A DNA stretch of 48,220 nucleotides from Deltaproteobacteria bacterium (GTDB taxonomy: Bacteria; Myxococcota; B64-G9). Each line of letters starts with the position of its first letter. The stretch's first letter is position 1. The notes beneath the pieces are model-generated. The model worked only from the letters and a program-made list of their open reading frames with translations, made no database searches and was not told where the DNA came from. The stretch lies in assembly GCA_019307065.1 (NCBI GenBank), contig JAFDKH010000011.1, positions 1 through 48,220 of the forward strand. Direction: 5' to 3'. The position numbers and the translations under genes were made by a program. Shown here piece by piece: positions 1-9,722 of the stretch.

Positions 1-215
1 GCTTGTTGCCAGAGTTGCTATATTTATTAAATTGTACACTTCGATCTTGACGCCAGGCTTTGACTGTTTCATCATACCTTGCCGTTAGACATAAAATGGG
101 GGTTCACATCTAGAGAGGCAGGCGGTTGAGGATGAGCAGCGACAAATCGAAGACATGCAAAATTAGCATTGAACGATTCATTAACAACAAGAAAAAAAAT
201 AACAGGAACCGAAAC

Positions 216-1415
216 ATGAAAAATAAAAAAGGTACGATCGGGATCTTGACCGGTGGCGGAGACGTACCCGGGTTGAATCGGGCTATCAGGGGGGTAACCA
301 TTCGAGCTATTCGAGAAGGTTACCGGGTAATCGGTTTCAAGCGCGGCTGGGGCGGGCTGACTGATATCACACGTGAAAAGAAAAACGACCACCATTGTTT
401 CCTGGAGTTGACTGAAGAACTGGTCAACAAGGTAGGTCGCAGCGGGGGAACTTTTCTACATTCGTCGCGGACCAATCCGGCCAAAGTAAAAAAGATTGAT
501 GTGCCTATGCAATTGAAGGACAAGTACAAGGCAGACATCAACGACCTCACTCCGGATATCTTGAAGAATCTCGATTATCTAAAAATCGATTATTTGATTC
601 CAATCGGCGGCGATGACACGCTCAGCTATGGTTCACGGCTGCGCAAAGAGGGTGTTCCGGTTGTAGCTATCCCCAAGACAATGGATAACGATGTTCCCGG
701 GACCGACTATTGTATCGGTTTTTCAACATGTGTCACTCGAACGATCGAGATGACCCACGCCTTGAGAACCTCGGCCGGGTCGCATGAACGCTTTTTGATC
801 ATCGAAGTCTTCGGCCGCTATGCCGGTTTCACATCATTGCTGCCGACCATGGCCGGGGCGGCCAACCGCTGCCTGGTTCCTGAATATCGCTTCGACGTCG
901 AACGCTTGACCGAATTACTCTGTGAAGATCGTTTCACGCATCCCAGCAGCTATTCGGTATGCCTGGTGTCTGAGGGCTCGACATTCAAAGGCGAAGCCGA
1001 CATGGTTTTTGATGGAATCGAGTCCGACGCTTTCGGGCACCGCAAACTCGGCGGGATCGGTGACCTGGTATCCTCGAAGGTCAAAGAATTGGCGCCGAAA
1101 TGCTCGACAATCGGAAAGTCAATCGGAGTGATCAACCAGCGCCTCGGTTATCTGGTACGCTGCGGCGATCCTGACGCGATCGACTCTATCGTGCCGATGG
1201 CTTTCGGTAACCTGGCGCTCGACCTGATTCTCGGCAAGCACTTCGGTCGCCTGGTCAGTCTGCGCAATGGCCGCTATGATAACGTACCCCTGGAGGTCGT
1301 CGACGGACCCAGCAAGGTTGTCGATGTCGAGAAGTACTACAACAAAGACCGCCTGCGGCCGATCTACACTAGTTTCGACTCCAAGCCGCTGTTCATCATG
1401 ACCAGCGATTACTAA
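216..1415 (+). CDS. pfp: 6-phosphofructokinase, probably pyrophosphate-dependent
   Basis: 399-residue phosphofructokinase, catalysing phosphorylation of fructose 6-phosphate to the 1,6-bisphosphate in the cytosol. The N-terminal loop GGGDVPGLN (residues 13-21) binds the phosphoryl donor. Two positions that separate ATP from PPi enzymes are both of PPi type: GGDD (131-134; ATP enzymes have GGDG) and PKTMDND (153-159; ATP enzymes have PGTIDND). In PPi enzymes this Asp and Lys block the ATP alpha-phosphate site, and the reaction is reversible. The frame is open back to an ATG at 126, but that extension is Lys/Asn-rich and unlike the family, so I start at 216, where the PFK fold begins; AACAGGAA at 201-208 is a modest ribosome site. 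It stands alone, 68 bp before lpdA. The family call is firm; donor specificity is inferred from the two residues. Confidence 0.93.
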   Translation: MKNKKGTIGILTGGGDVPGLNRAIRGVTIRAIREGYRVIGFKRGWGGLTDITREKKNDHHCFLELTEELVNKVGRSGGTFLHSSRTNPAKVKKIDVPMQLKDKYKADINDLTPDILKNLDYLKIDYLIPIGGDDTLSYGSRLRKEGVPVVAIPKTMDNDVPGTDYCIGFSTCVTRTIEMTHALRTSAGSHERFLIIEVFGRYAGFTSLLPTMAGAANRCLVPEYRFDVERLTELLCEDRFTHPSSYSVCLVSEGSTFKGEADMVFDGIESDAFGHRKLGGIGDLVSSKVKELAPKCSTIGKSIGVINQRLGYLVRCGDPDAIDSIVPMAFGNLALDLILGKHFGRLVSLRNGRYDNVPLEVVDGPSKVVDVEKYYNKDRLRPIYTSFDSKPLFIMTSDY

Positions 1416-1483
1416 AACAAACACTATTTGATAACCGTTTACGACCATGATTAGATCTCCAGACTGACACTGGAGATCAAAAC

Positions 1484-2869
1484 GTGGACAAGACAGATCT
1501 TATTGTAATTGGCGCCGGACCAGGTGGCTATCAGGCGGCCATCAGAGCGGCTCAGCTGGGCCTCGAGGTAGCCTTGGTCGACGAGAATTCGGCCCTGGGC
1601 GGAACTTGCCTGCGGGTGGGCTGCGTTCCATCAAAGGCCTTACTGGAATCCAGCCACTTGTTTGCACAGGCTACCAGCGATCTTTCCGAGCATGGGCTGA
1701 CCATCGGCCAGGTTGATCTGGACCTGGCCGCCCTGCATAAGCGCAAGGAAAAAGTAGTCGCGCAGCTGACCGGCGGGATTGACAAACTGATGAAGAAGCA
1801 CAAGGTCAACGTGCTGCACGGCCGCGGGAGCCTGATTGACAAGAACAAGGTTGCCGTCGAGAGTCTGGGCGGCTCCAGAGAGATAACCGCCAAGTACATC
1901 TTGCTGGCGACCGGCTCGCTACCGATTGAACTGCCGAGTCTGCCCTTCGATCGTAAAACGATTGTCAGTTCCGACGAAGCGCTTTCGTTTGAGCAGGTGC
2001 CCGGACACCTGCTGGTAGTTGGTGCCGGCGCGATTGGACTGGAACTGGGTCAAGTCTGGCAGCGCCTGGGTGCAAAAGTTACTATCGTGGAACTTTTGCC
2101 TCAGATTGCACCCATGGCCGACAAGCTGGCTTCGCGATTGTTGTTGCGGGCCTTGAAAGATCAGGGCCTGGAGTTCTTCGTCGGCAGCCAGGTTATCTCG
2201 GCCGAGCGGTCAGGTTCGAAAGTGAAAGTTGTCCTCGAAGACAAAAAGAAGCTGACAACCGAACTAACCTGCGATTGTGTTTTATCGGCTGTTGGCCGAA
2301 AACCAAACACAAAGAATCTGGGGCTTGCGCGGCTGGGAATTGCATTAGATGACCGCGGCCGCCTGGATGTCGACGAGAAGTTGCAGACTTCGGTAGCGGG
2401 CATTTATGCCATCGGCGATCTAATCCGCGGGCCGATGCTGGCTCACAAGGCCGAAGAAGAGGGTGTCGCCGTGGCGGAAACACTGGCCGGTCGCCGGACT
2501 GAGGTCAACTATAATGTGATTTCTGGCGTGGTTTACACCCAGCCTGAGCTTGGCATGGTTGGTAAGACCGAAGAGCAATGTAAAGCCGAGGGGCTCAACT
2601 ACAAATCCGGCCGTTTCTATTTTGCCGCCAACGCTCGCGCGATCGCCGCCGGCCAGCCAGAGGGCATGGTGAAAATACTAGCGGACAAAGAAACCGATCG
2701 GTTATTGGGAGTACACATTGTCGGGCCGTGTGCTTCAGAACTAATTGCCGAAGCCGTGCTTGCCATGCAGCACGATCTCAGCGTAGGCGACCTGGCCCGC
2801 ACTATTCACGCCCATCCGACTTTTTCAGAAGCAGTCAAAGAAGCCGCGAGAGTATTGGATAGTCCATGA
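1484..2869 (+). CDS. lpdA: dihydrolipoamide dehydrogenase (E3)
   Basis: 461-residue FAD disulfide oxidoreductase, the E3 subunit that reoxidises lipoyl groups of 2-oxoacid dehydrogenases or the glycine cleavage system with NAD+. It has the FAD Rossmann motif GAGPGG (10-15), the redox-active disulfide in GGTCLRVGCVPSK (Cys42 and Cys47), a second NAD-binding GAGAIGLE motif near 180, the FAD motif YAIGD, and the C-terminal HPTFSE with the catalytic His444/Glu449 pair. Length is normal for the family. The start is GTG with TGGAGA at 1471-1476. No E1/E2 or gcv genes lie nearby, so its partner complex cannot be told from context. The next gene begins inside its stop codon region (4-bp ATGA overlap), implying translational coupling. 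Confidence 0.96.
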   Translation: MDKTDLIVIGAGPGGYQAAIRAAQLGLEVALVDENSALGGTCLRVGCVPSKALLESSHLFAQATSDLSEHGLTIGQVDLDLAALHKRKEKVVAQLTGGIDKLMKKHKVNVLHGRGSLIDKNKVAVESLGGSREITAKYILLATGSLPIELPSLPFDRKTIVSSDEALSFEQVPGHLLVVGAGAIGLELGQVWQRLGAKVTIVELLPQIAPMADKLASRLLLRALKDQGLEFFVGSQVISAERSGSKVKVVLEDKKKLTTELTCDCVLSAVGRKPNTKNLGLARLGIALDDRGRLDVDEKLQTSVAGIYAIGDLIRGPMLAHKAEEEGVAVAETLAGRRTEVNYNVISGVVYTQPELGMVGKTEEQCKAEGLNYKSGRFYFAANARAIAAGQPEGMVKILADKETDRLLGVHIVGPCASELIAEAVLAMQHDLSVGDLARTIHAHPTFSEAVKEAARVLDSP

Positions 2870-3633
2870 CCCAATCCGAACAGGCTCCCAGTCTGCGCGA
2901 GTGGTTGCAGCGAGATTCTTTCGCGCTGGGTTTATCATCTGGTTTTTTCGGGTTCTTCGCCCATTGCGGGATGATCAGTGTGTTAGAGGAAGAAAAACTA
3001 TTTCCGGTTAAACTGGCCGGTTCGAGTGCCGGGGCGCTAGTGGCCGGGGCCTGGGCCAGCGGAGTTGACGCCAGGGAAATCACCGCTGTCCTGCTGAGAA
3101 TGAAGCGCGAGGATTTCTGGGACCCTTTTATTGGTCTGGGTTTGCTGCGCGGCCGCCGCTTTCGAAAAAAGCTTGAAAGCTTGCTGGGGGTGGATGATTT
3201 CAAGGAATGTCGCTGGCCTTTGGCGGTTTCGACTTTCGATCTTCTGACTCGGAGTACCCGGGTGATCGATTCGGGTTCATTGGCCAAGGCAATCCATGCT
3301 GCTTGCGCTGTGCCGTTGATGTTCCAGCCGGTTTGGATGGGTCTGCGGCCGCAGTTCGATGGTGGCCTGGCAGATCGGCATGGAATCGCCGGTATAGAAG
3401 ATGGCCAGCGGCTTTTCTATCATCATCTGTCGTCACGGTCTCCCTGGCGGCGAAAAAACAGCCCGGCCCTGCGACCTCCCGATCGGGCCAATACGGTTAG
3501 CTTGATAATTGAAGGGCTGCCGCGGGTTGGTCCTTTTCGGCTGCCCAACGGCAAAGATGCCTATCAAAAAGCCCGCCGGGCGACTCGTCAGGCGCTCGAC
3601 AGCCCGGTGGTCGACGGCATTACTCGCGTTTAA
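2866..3633 (+). CDS. patatin-like phospholipase family protein
   Basis: 255-residue serine acyl hydrolase of the patatin/RssA type. The nucleophile elbow GSSAG (52-56) gives Ser54, and FDGGLAD (164-170) gives the Asp165 of the Ser-Asp dyad in the DGG motif. The oxyanion-hole segment that in most bacterial members reads GGGGxRG is here a divergent SSGFFGFFAHCG (24-35), so the substrate or activity may be unusual. No signal peptide or membrane segment is visible, so it is probably cytoplasmic or peripheral. It overlaps the end of lpdA by 4 bp and is probably cotranscribed. Substrate unknown; phospholipase A or lysophospholipase activity is only a family expectation. Confidence 0.88.
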   Translation: MTQSEQAPSLREWLQRDSFALGLSSGFFGFFAHCGMISVLEEEKLFPVKLAGSSAGALVAGAWASGVDAREITAVLLRMKREDFWDPFIGLGLLRGRRFRKKLESLLGVDDFKECRWPLAVSTFDLLTRSTRVIDSGSLAKAIHAACAVPLMFQPVWMGLRPQFDGGLADRHGIAGIEDGQRLFYHHLSSRSPWRRKNSPALRPPDRANTVSLIIEGLPRVGPFRLPNGKDAYQKARRATRQALDSPVVDGITRV

Positions 3634-3808
3634 GCCTTTCAAACCAGTGAGTTAGTTTTTATAAATTTTTACAAATTATCCGAGTCGGCCTGCGCCAAAA
3701 TCAACTTTTGCCGATTCATTTCATTTGCCGCAAGGCCAACAAATCCTGAACTTATGCTAGCAGAACAAGTATTATTTCTTTGCAGATTCCGCTATTCTCC
3801 AGTTTGAG

Positions 3809-5728
3809 ATGAGTGAACCCAGCCTATACGGCCGGCGCAAATATTGGGCAAAACGGTTCGGGCCGGCGCCGGTCTTGCCGATGTCTAGAAAAGAGATGGA
3901 CGAACTCGGCTGGGACAGCTGCGACATCATCGTAGTTAGTGGCGACGCCTACGTCGATCACCCCAGTTTCGGGATGGCGCTGATCGGGCGGGTACTCGAA
4001 GCCCAGGGTTTCCGGGTGGGGATTATCGCCCAACCCGACTGGCAAAGCCCGGCGGCTTTTTCGGTTCTGGGCAGACCCAATCTGATGTTCGGAGTGACCT
4101 CGGGCAACATGGACTCAATGGTCAACCGCTATACCGCCGATGGTCGCAGGCGTAGCGACGACGCCTACAGTCCTGACCAACAGCCCGATTTACGGCCAGA
4201 TCGGGCGGTGATCGCCTACTGCAACCGCTGTCGCCAGGCATATTCCGGCGTTCCAATCGTAGCCGGCGGGATCGAGGCATCCTTAAGACGAGTGGCTCAT
4301 TATGACTACTGGTCGGATAAAGTGCGGCGCTCGATTCTCTTGGATGCCAAAGCCGACATGTTGATTTACGGCAATGCTGAAAGAGCAGTTGTCGAGGTTG
4401 CCCACCGGCTGGCGGCTGCTGAAGAGATTGCAGATATCAAAGATGTGCGCGGAACGGTTTTTGCCCGGCCAACTTCCGAAACCGGCCGCGAGGTCGTCAG
4501 GCTGCCGGCTTACGATATAGTTGCCCAAGATCCATTACAATTCGCCCGGGCAACCCGCCTGGTATTCGACGAAGCTGATCCCGTTCATGGCCGGGCCCTG
4601 GTTCAGCAACACGCCAAGCGCGATGTATTCCTGTTGCCGCCGGCGGTGCCGCTGAGCACTAAAGAGCTGGATCAAACCTACGAGTTGCCTTTCACGCGCT
4701 GTCCACACCCAGCATACAAAAGTGCCCGGTTAAAAGCCTGGGAGATGATTCGACATTCGGTCACCATCATGCGCGGTTGTTTCGGTGGCTGCAGTTTCTG
4801 TGCCTTGGCCTGCCACGCAGGCCCGATCATCCAGAGCCGTTCGGAGGAATCGATCTTGCGTGAGATAAAGCAAGTTCGCGACAATGTGCCTGGTTTTACC
4901 GGGATCATCTCGGATCTGGGCGGGCCGACAGCCAATATGTATCGTCAGGGCTGCCTGAGAGATGCCCAGCAGAAAAAATGCCAGAGATTGTCCTGTCTGT
5001 ACCCGAGCGTCTGTCGCCAGCTACAGACCAGCCACCTGCCGCTGATCAAGCTCTATCGCCGGGCGCGGAAGTTACGCGGTATCAAGAAAATCTTGATCGG
5101 TTCCGGGGTGCGCTATGACCTGGCCCTGCGTTCTTCTGAGTATGTCAAGGAACTGGTTGGTCATCATGTTGGCGGGTATCTAAAAATTGCGCCGGAGCAT
5201 GTTTGCCCGGGTCCGCTGGCCCACATGCAAAAACCAGACGTAAAGCTGTTTGAGCGGTTTAAGGGATTGTTTGAAAAACACTCCGCTGAGGCATCCAAGG
5301 AACAATACCTGGTTCCATATTTTATTGCGGCCCATCCCGGGACAACCGACGAGGATATGCTCGAACTGGCCCAGTGGCTCAAAAAACACGATTTTAGAAT
5401 TGATCAAGCTCAAACCTTTTTACCGACCCCGATGAGTCTGGCGACTGCCATGTATCATTCTGGAATCAACCCTCTGAAACCGTTTAAAGACGGCGGTGTC
5501 AAAGTAAAAGTTCCCCGCGGCCTGCGCGCCCGCCGCTTGCACAAGGCGTTTTTGCGCTATCACGATCCAGTCAATTGGCCGCTTTTACGAAAAGCTTTGA
5601 AAAGAATGGGCCGCGAGGATCTGATCGGCAATGGCAAGCGTCACTTAGTTCCCAGTTGGCAGCCGGGCAGAGGCAGAAAAAATGAAAGTCGGCCGAGTGC
5701 TAAAAGAAAAAAAAGAACTAGACGATAA
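3809..5728 (+). CDS. YgiQ-family radical SAM protein
   Basis: 639-residue protein matching the YgiQ family (UPF0313). Its N-terminal half has family hallmarks such as [23 protein letters not shown] and GGIEASLRR. The radical SAM cluster motif is [11 protein letters not shown] with Cys324, Cys328 and Cys331 (CX3CX2C). The GSGVRYDL and KIAPEH segments that follow are typical of the radical SAM barrel in this family. The C-terminal ~30 residues are Lys/Arg-rich. The reaction is not established for the family as far as I know. It starts at ATG 3809 after 175 bp without genes and is separated by 72 bp from the next gene. Confidence 0.92.
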   Translation: MSEPSLYGRRKYWAKRFGPAPVLPMSRKEMDELGWDSCDIIVVSGDAYVDHPSFGMALIGRVLEAQGFRVGIIAQPDWQSPAAFSVLGRPNLMFGVTSGNMDSMVNRYTADGRRRSDDAYSPDQQPDLRPDRAVIAYCNRCRQAYSGVPIVAGGIEASLRRVAHYDYWSDKVRRSILLDAKADMLIYGNAERAVVEVAHRLAAAEEIADIKDVRGTVFARPTSETGREVVRLPAYDIVAQDPLQFARATRLVFDEADPVHGRALVQQHAKRDVFLLPPAVPLSTKELDQTYELPFTRCPHPAYKSARLKAWEMIRHSVTIMRGCFGGCSFCALACHAGPIIQSRSEESILREIKQVRDNVPGFTGIISDLGGPTANMYRQGCLRDAQQKKCQRLSCLYPSVCRQLQTSHLPLIKLYRRARKLRGIKKILIGSGVRYDLALRSSEYVKELVGHHVGGYLKIAPEHVCPGPLAHMQKPDVKLFERFKGLFEKHSAEASKEQYLVPYFIAAHPGTTDEDMLELAQWLKKHDFRIDQAQTFLPTPMSLATAMYHSGINPLKPFKDGGVKVKVPRGLRARRLHKAFLRYHDPVNWPLLRKALKRMGREDLIGNGKRHLVPSWQPGRGRKNESRPSAKRKKRTRR

Positions 5729-5800
5729 AGCTTGTAGACATTTCTTGAGACTGGGACGTATTCTACAGGGTGAAAAAATCTTAGACCAAAAGGGGCAATT

Positions 5801-6820
5801 ATGAATCGCATTATTTCATTTGCCATAACGTCATTATTTCTGACTGCCAGCGGCGCTGTCCTGGCCGGCCAGGATCAGCCCGAGCCGCTAAAGTCTGAAT
5901 CAAACATCGAGCGAATGCTCAAAGATCGCAGGGTTATGGAAGTGATCATCAAGACCGAAAATAATCCCCTCGATATTGCCATGACCGAAGACGGCGGGAC
6001 CATCTACGTCACTCACCATTTTCCGGGCAAGATTTCCGAGATTAGCGAGAACAAGGTTGTCCGAACCAAGTACTTTGGAAAAAACCTGACCGGCATCGCT
6101 CTGACCCGCGACGAAAAAACACTTTATGTCGGAGTCGGCGGCGAGGACTATGTGGCGGTCATCGACGCCAAGACTTTCGAAGTAACCAAGAAAATACCCA
6201 CCGGTAAATGGCCGCTGGGTGTTAGAATCTCGCGCGATGGTAGATGGCTGGCGACTTGCTGCTATCTGTCCAATAGCGTCTACTTGATATCGACCAGCAC
6301 TTATGAGACGAAAGAAATCAAGGCCGGCACCAATCCCTTTTACCTGGCCATCTCGCGCGATTCCAAACGTATCTATGCAACCAACTATGGTTCGGCCAAC
6401 CTGTCGGTGATCTCGGTCGAGACAGACCTGGGCGACCTCAAGGCGAATAACATGCATGCCAAGGTGATCAAGACCGTCAAGGTCGGCAACGGGCCGGTCG
6501 GGGTTGCCTTGACCGCCGATGGGAAATTGGTTTATACGGCCAACTACTCGGAAGCGTCTGTATCGGCCATATCGACCGAGAGCTTAGAAATTGAGCAAAT
6601 CATCAAAGTTGGAGTCAACCCGTACTTCATCGGGGCTTCCCCGGAGAACTCTTTCGTCATGGTCAGCAACTACGGGTCGAATCATGTAGATGTAATCTAC
6701 GCCAACGAACGCACGACCGTAGAAGTCAAGAATGCCACCACCAACATCTACGTCTCGCCGAACGGCAAGCGCATCTTTACCTCAAATTATACCAATCACT
6801 ACGTAGGCGTCATTGAGTAA
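5801..6820 (+). CDS. secreted YncE-like beta-propeller protein (YVTN repeats)
   Basis: 339-residue exported protein. An N-terminal Sec signal peptide (Lys/Arg-poor MNR start, hydrophobic 4-20, likely cleavage after VLA at about 22) is followed by roughly seven ~42-residue blades. Their recurring pattern (IAMTEDGGTIYV, IALTRDEKTLYVG, VRISRDGRWLAT, LAISRDSKRIYATNYG, VALTADGKLVYTANY) is the YVTN/YncE blade signature. Such propellers are periplasmic or secreted binding proteins, and no catalytic residues are evident. The ribosome site AAAGGGG lies 8-9 nt before ATG 5801. It is a single gene followed by 129 bp without genes. Ligand unknown. Confidence 0.85.
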   Translation: MNRIISFAITSLFLTASGAVLAGQDQPEPLKSESNIERMLKDRRVMEVIIKTENNPLDIAMTEDGGTIYVTHHFPGKISEISENKVVRTKYFGKNLTGIALTRDEKTLYVGVGGEDYVAVIDAKTFEVTKKIPTGKWPLGVRISRDGRWLATCCYLSNSVYLISTSTYETKEIKAGTNPFYLAISRDSKRIYATNYGSANLSVISVETDLGDLKANNMHAKVIKTVKVGNGPVGVALTADGKLVYTANYSEASVSAISTESLEIEQIIKVGVNPYFIGASPENSFVMVSNYGSNHVDVIYANERTTVEVKNATTNIYVSPNGKRIFTSNYTNHYVGVIE

Positions 6821-6949
6821 ATAGAATACAAGTTTTACTACATTCTGCCTGCCATAAACTCGTTGCCCTGAGTCTGAGTTAAAGATAGGCTCGCACAAAT
6901 TTACAGCAACAATTATTCATCATTAACTCTTTTGCGGGAGGAAACCACT

Positions 6950-8020
6950 ATGCCGGTCGATGAAAACGGAAGACACATAATAGATACCGAACAAGAAAAA
7001 AAGGCCGTCAAGATGGCCATGGAGTTCAAGGCCAGCGGTGGCTGGGCGACTTATGACTGGAAAACCGCTGCGGGGGCCGACCTGGAGTATCCTGATCTGG
7101 ACGAAGATGATATCGGCAACTTAGAGCCCTGGATCATCAAAGGCGAGACCGGCGGCTGGATCGACCTGAATACAATCGCCGACGGCGATGAACGTCGCCT
7201 GGCGGTCTACGAGAAGACCCATGGAATTCCGGAGGCTTTTGAAGACATTGATGATGCCAAAGAACTAATCGAGGAGATCGAAGAGGCCGAGGATGAGGGC
7301 GAGGCCCAATACAAAGCAGCCCTGGCCAAGCACGGTTTAATCGATGAGTATCACTTCGAAATGGTCAGGGACCGGGTTTCAAGCGCCGAAGACCAGGCCT
7401 GGGACCAGACCCAGGACTTGATGGACCAGGCTGGCGCTCAGAGAATCGCCATGCAGCAGGCCGCAGTGGCGGCCGATCCGGGTCTGATGGAACCATTTGA
7501 GGGAGTTACAATCGAAATGTGGGCCCAGGCGGCTGCCGGTATGTTGGCCAATCAGGATGAGGCTTCCCAGGCCCAGATGCTGGCTGGTTTGGGGATGGAC
7601 CGGGCCAAATACGACCGGGCCAACAACGAGTTCCAGTCCCGCATGCAGCGCGATACCACCGGAGCCATTGCGACTGTGTACGGCCAGGCCTTCTCGGGCG
7701 CCCAGGGTATCACCGGCGGCGGCGGAGCCGGCAATGTGGACGGTTCGGCGGCCCAGCTTGGTGAAGAGCCGGTCAGTTTCGAAAAATACGGCGAGATCGC
7801 CGGGGCCCAGGCGGCCTGGGGTGAAACCGGACAAGATGTGACCGGCATGCTGCAACAGGTTTTCGGGATCGGGGTCTCTGAGATCTCGGCCTATGGAGCC
7901 TACTGGTCGACTAAATTCCAGGCCGACGTCAAGCTCATGATGAAGCACGCCGAGCTGATGGATAAGTATAAAGCTCAGTACATGGGCGGCGGCGGAATGG
8001 ACGACGATCTGGACATATGA
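6950..8020 (+). CDS. acidic protein of unknown function, first gene of three-gene operon
   Basis: 356-residue soluble acidic protein with no signal peptide or TM segment. I start at ATG 6950 because GGGAGG (6935-6940) lies 9 nt upstream; an in-frame TTG at 6932 lies on the wrong side of that site. Residues ~100-160 are strongly charged and probably helical (Glu/Asp/Ala-rich). The middle holds an EGVTIEMWAQAAAG segment and a region with MDRAKYDRANNEFQSRM and DTTGAIATVYGQAF that reads like a conserved domain. From memory it resembles a domain of unknown function near DUF6620, which I cannot verify. The C-terminus is Gly-rich, then acidic (MDDDLDI). Its stop overlaps the next start (ATGA), so the two are translationally coupled. 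Confidence 0.75.
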   Translation: MPVDENGRHIIDTEQEKKAVKMAMEFKASGGWATYDWKTAAGADLEYPDLDEDDIGNLEPWIIKGETGGWIDLNTIADGDERRLAVYEKTHGIPEAFEDIDDAKELIEEIEEAEDEGEAQYKAALAKHGLIDEYHFEMVRDRVSSAEDQAWDQTQDLMDQAGAQRIAMQQAAVAADPGLMEPFEGVTIEMWAQAAAGMLANQDEASQAQMLAGLGMDRAKYDRANNEFQSRMQRDTTGAIATVYGQAFSGAQGITGGGGAGNVDGSAAQLGEEPVSFEKYGEIAGAQAAWGETGQDVTGMLQQVFGIGVSEISAYGAYWSTKFQADVKLMMKHAELMDKYKAQYMGGGGMDDDLDI

Positions 8021-8583
8021 TGTTAGACACTCGACAACTCGACGAATTGGAAACCTGGCTGGGAAGCTCGGTGGGTGATGCCTACGCGGCTGCCATGGAA
8101 GTTGATCAGCCGGGCGGGACTACCTCGGCTTGGAAGGAAGTTCTCGACAAGTATGGCGTCAGCCAGGCACCCGATGAGAATCGCAAACGAGCTGCGGCGG
8201 CCACCGGTATGAAGCGCGGAGCCCCGGTTGATGAGCTCTACGAGGTACTGGAAAAAATCAGAAAAGACGCCGAGAAGCGACTCAAACGAGCCGAGTATCC
8301 CGACGACAACGCTTCTGAGCGACGCTGGAATCGTCTACGGGGTGTCATCGACCGGATGCGCGATGAGACCATGGCGGCCTATCGCAAGATAGTCATGCCG
8401 GTTAAAGCCGGCGGCATGTTCGGGGCGGCCATGGCCTCGGCCCAGGCCAAGAAGGGTCAATCTGTCGGATTCGAACAAAAGAGTGAATCTTTTGTAATGC
8501 GCTGCAAGAAATGCGGGGCACCGCGCCTGAAAAGCGACGATTTTGTTTGTGAGTACTGTGATACTCCCTACGCCGATGGTTGA
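8017..8583 (+). CDS. small protein with C-terminal zinc ribbon, second gene of operon
   Basis: 188-residue protein. The N-terminal ~140 residues are charged and helical, with no recognised motif. The C-terminal 26 residues hold a treble-clef/zinc-ribbon knuckle pair, CKKC (163-166) and CEYC (178-181), in the CxxCGAP...CxYC context common in bacterial zinc-ribbon tails. The start overlaps the preceding stop by 4 bp (ATGA), and an alternative ATG follows three bases later. The position inside a tight co-oriented triplet suggests it works with its neighbours, possibly as an adaptor. No function is assigned. Confidence 0.78.
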   Translation: MMLDTRQLDELETWLGSSVGDAYAAAMEVDQPGGTTSAWKEVLDKYGVSQAPDENRKRAAAATGMKRGAPVDELYEVLEKIRKDAEKRLKRAEYPDDNASERRWNRLRGVIDRMRDETMAAYRKIVMPVKAGGMFGAAMASAQAKKGQSVGFEQKSESFVMRCKKCGAPRLKSDDFVCEYCDTPYADG

Positions 8584-8619
8584 TTTTTAAGCTTTAAATA
8601 ATTTACAAGGAGATTGCCA

Positions 8620-9705
8620 ATGCTGGATAAACTCAATAGTGAAGTGCGAGAAATAGTTGAACCATTTGTCAATCGCTGGAAGGGCTTCGAAGGCAAACTG
8701 ACCGGGCGGGCCCAGGATATCGAAAACGAGGCCAATGCCGGCCTGGACGAGCTGGTCAAGATGAACCCGCTCGATCCGAATGCAATCAGCAGCGGGTTCA
8801 ATGCGGTCAAGGCCCGCCTGCAGGGCCTGGGTGATAAGATTGACTCGGCCATCGAGAAAATTGAAGAAGAATGGGAAGAAGCCACCGAGGATCTGGAACT
8901 CGAAGACGACCAAAATTCGATCCTCAGCCAGGTCTGGTACGGAATTGTGCGCGACAGCCGCGCTCTTCAGCACAAGCTGGAGAAGTGGCACGAAACAATC
9001 GAAATCAAGAAAAATGCCGACTGGGCCCGGATCCTTTTCAAGATGGCCGAGGAAGAATGCTCCAAACCACACAGTTGTCCCTCCTGCGGAGCCGGGATTG
9101 ATGTGACCATTCAACATGCTGCCAGCGCGGTCAAGTGTCCGCACTGTGATTCAGTCAACGAGATCAACGTCGGTCCGGCGACCGGTTACTACTACCAGGG
9201 CAACGGCGTGCACGGCCTGGCTCAAGAAGCAGTCCTCGAGAAATACATCGCCCAGATCGACGCTGAAAGGGATTACAACGAATGGCGGCATCCTACCGAC
9301 GAAGATCGCAAGAAGTACTTAGGCAGCGTAGGCGCCTATTGGACGGCTTATTACGAGGTTACTCAGGGGCTGCATCCGGGATTCAAACAAACTGTCGAAG
9401 AGGCCGTCAAGGGCCGCCTGGCCCATTATGCCCAGTACGACAACGACCAGGATCAAAGCGACCGCTCGTACTACGGCGATTTGGTACGCCTGGCGGCGGC
9501 TCGCGACGAGGCCGGTATTATGTCCCATCTCGAGAGCGCCGAAGATATCGACGAAACGGCCTCGGCGGTCCACGAACACGGGGATCGCGACGGAACCATC
9601 CTGGTTCTCAAGGCGATTTACAAGTTAGAGGACGAAGACGAAGATCTCAATGACTGGATCAAGGAAAAACTCACCGATCTCGATCAGGATTTAGCGACCC
9701 GCTGA
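8620..9705 (+). CDS. helical protein with central zinc ribbon, third gene of operon
   Basis: 361-residue soluble protein. The start is ATG 8620 with AAGGAG at 8608-8613; an in-frame TTG at 8614 directly abuts that site and is rejected. Residues 1-140 look like long amphipathic helices or coiled coil (Glu/Lys/Leu-rich). A zinc ribbon follows with CPSC (153-156) and CPHC (173-176). The C-terminal ~180 residues are helical, with aromatic segments such as ATGYYYQGNG and GAYWTAYYEV, and end in a very acidic stretch. It follows the previous gene by 36 bp and closes the operon, facing the transporter convergently. Two zinc-ribbon proteins in one operon suggest a shared complex. No function is assigned. 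Confidence 0.78.
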   Translation: MLDKLNSEVREIVEPFVNRWKGFEGKLTGRAQDIENEANAGLDELVKMNPLDPNAISSGFNAVKARLQGLGDKIDSAIEKIEEEWEEATEDLELEDDQNSILSQVWYGIVRDSRALQHKLEKWHETIEIKKNADWARILFKMAEEECSKPHSCPSCGAGIDVTIQHAASAVKCPHCDSVNEINVGPATGYYYQGNGVHGLAQEAVLEKYIAQIDAERDYNEWRHPTDEDRKKYLGSVGAYWTAYYEVTQGLHPGFKQTVEEAVKGRLAHYAQYDNDQDQSDRSYYGDLVRLAAARDEAGIMSHLESAEDIDETASAVHEHGDRDGTILVLKAIYKLEDEDEDLNDWIKEKLTDLDQDLATR

Positions 9706-9722
9706 CAGCAATAGAAACCGAA

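Noticed and set aside
5900..6457. 185-codon minus-strand frame inside the beta-propeller gene
   Set aside because: Antisense shadow; the plus strand has signal peptide and blade repeats.
7379..7948. Long open frame on the minus strand opposite the acidic-protein gene (189 codons)
   Set aside because: It mirrors the codon bias of the real gene, has no ribosome site, and the plus-strand gene has a clear start, operon context and stop overlap.
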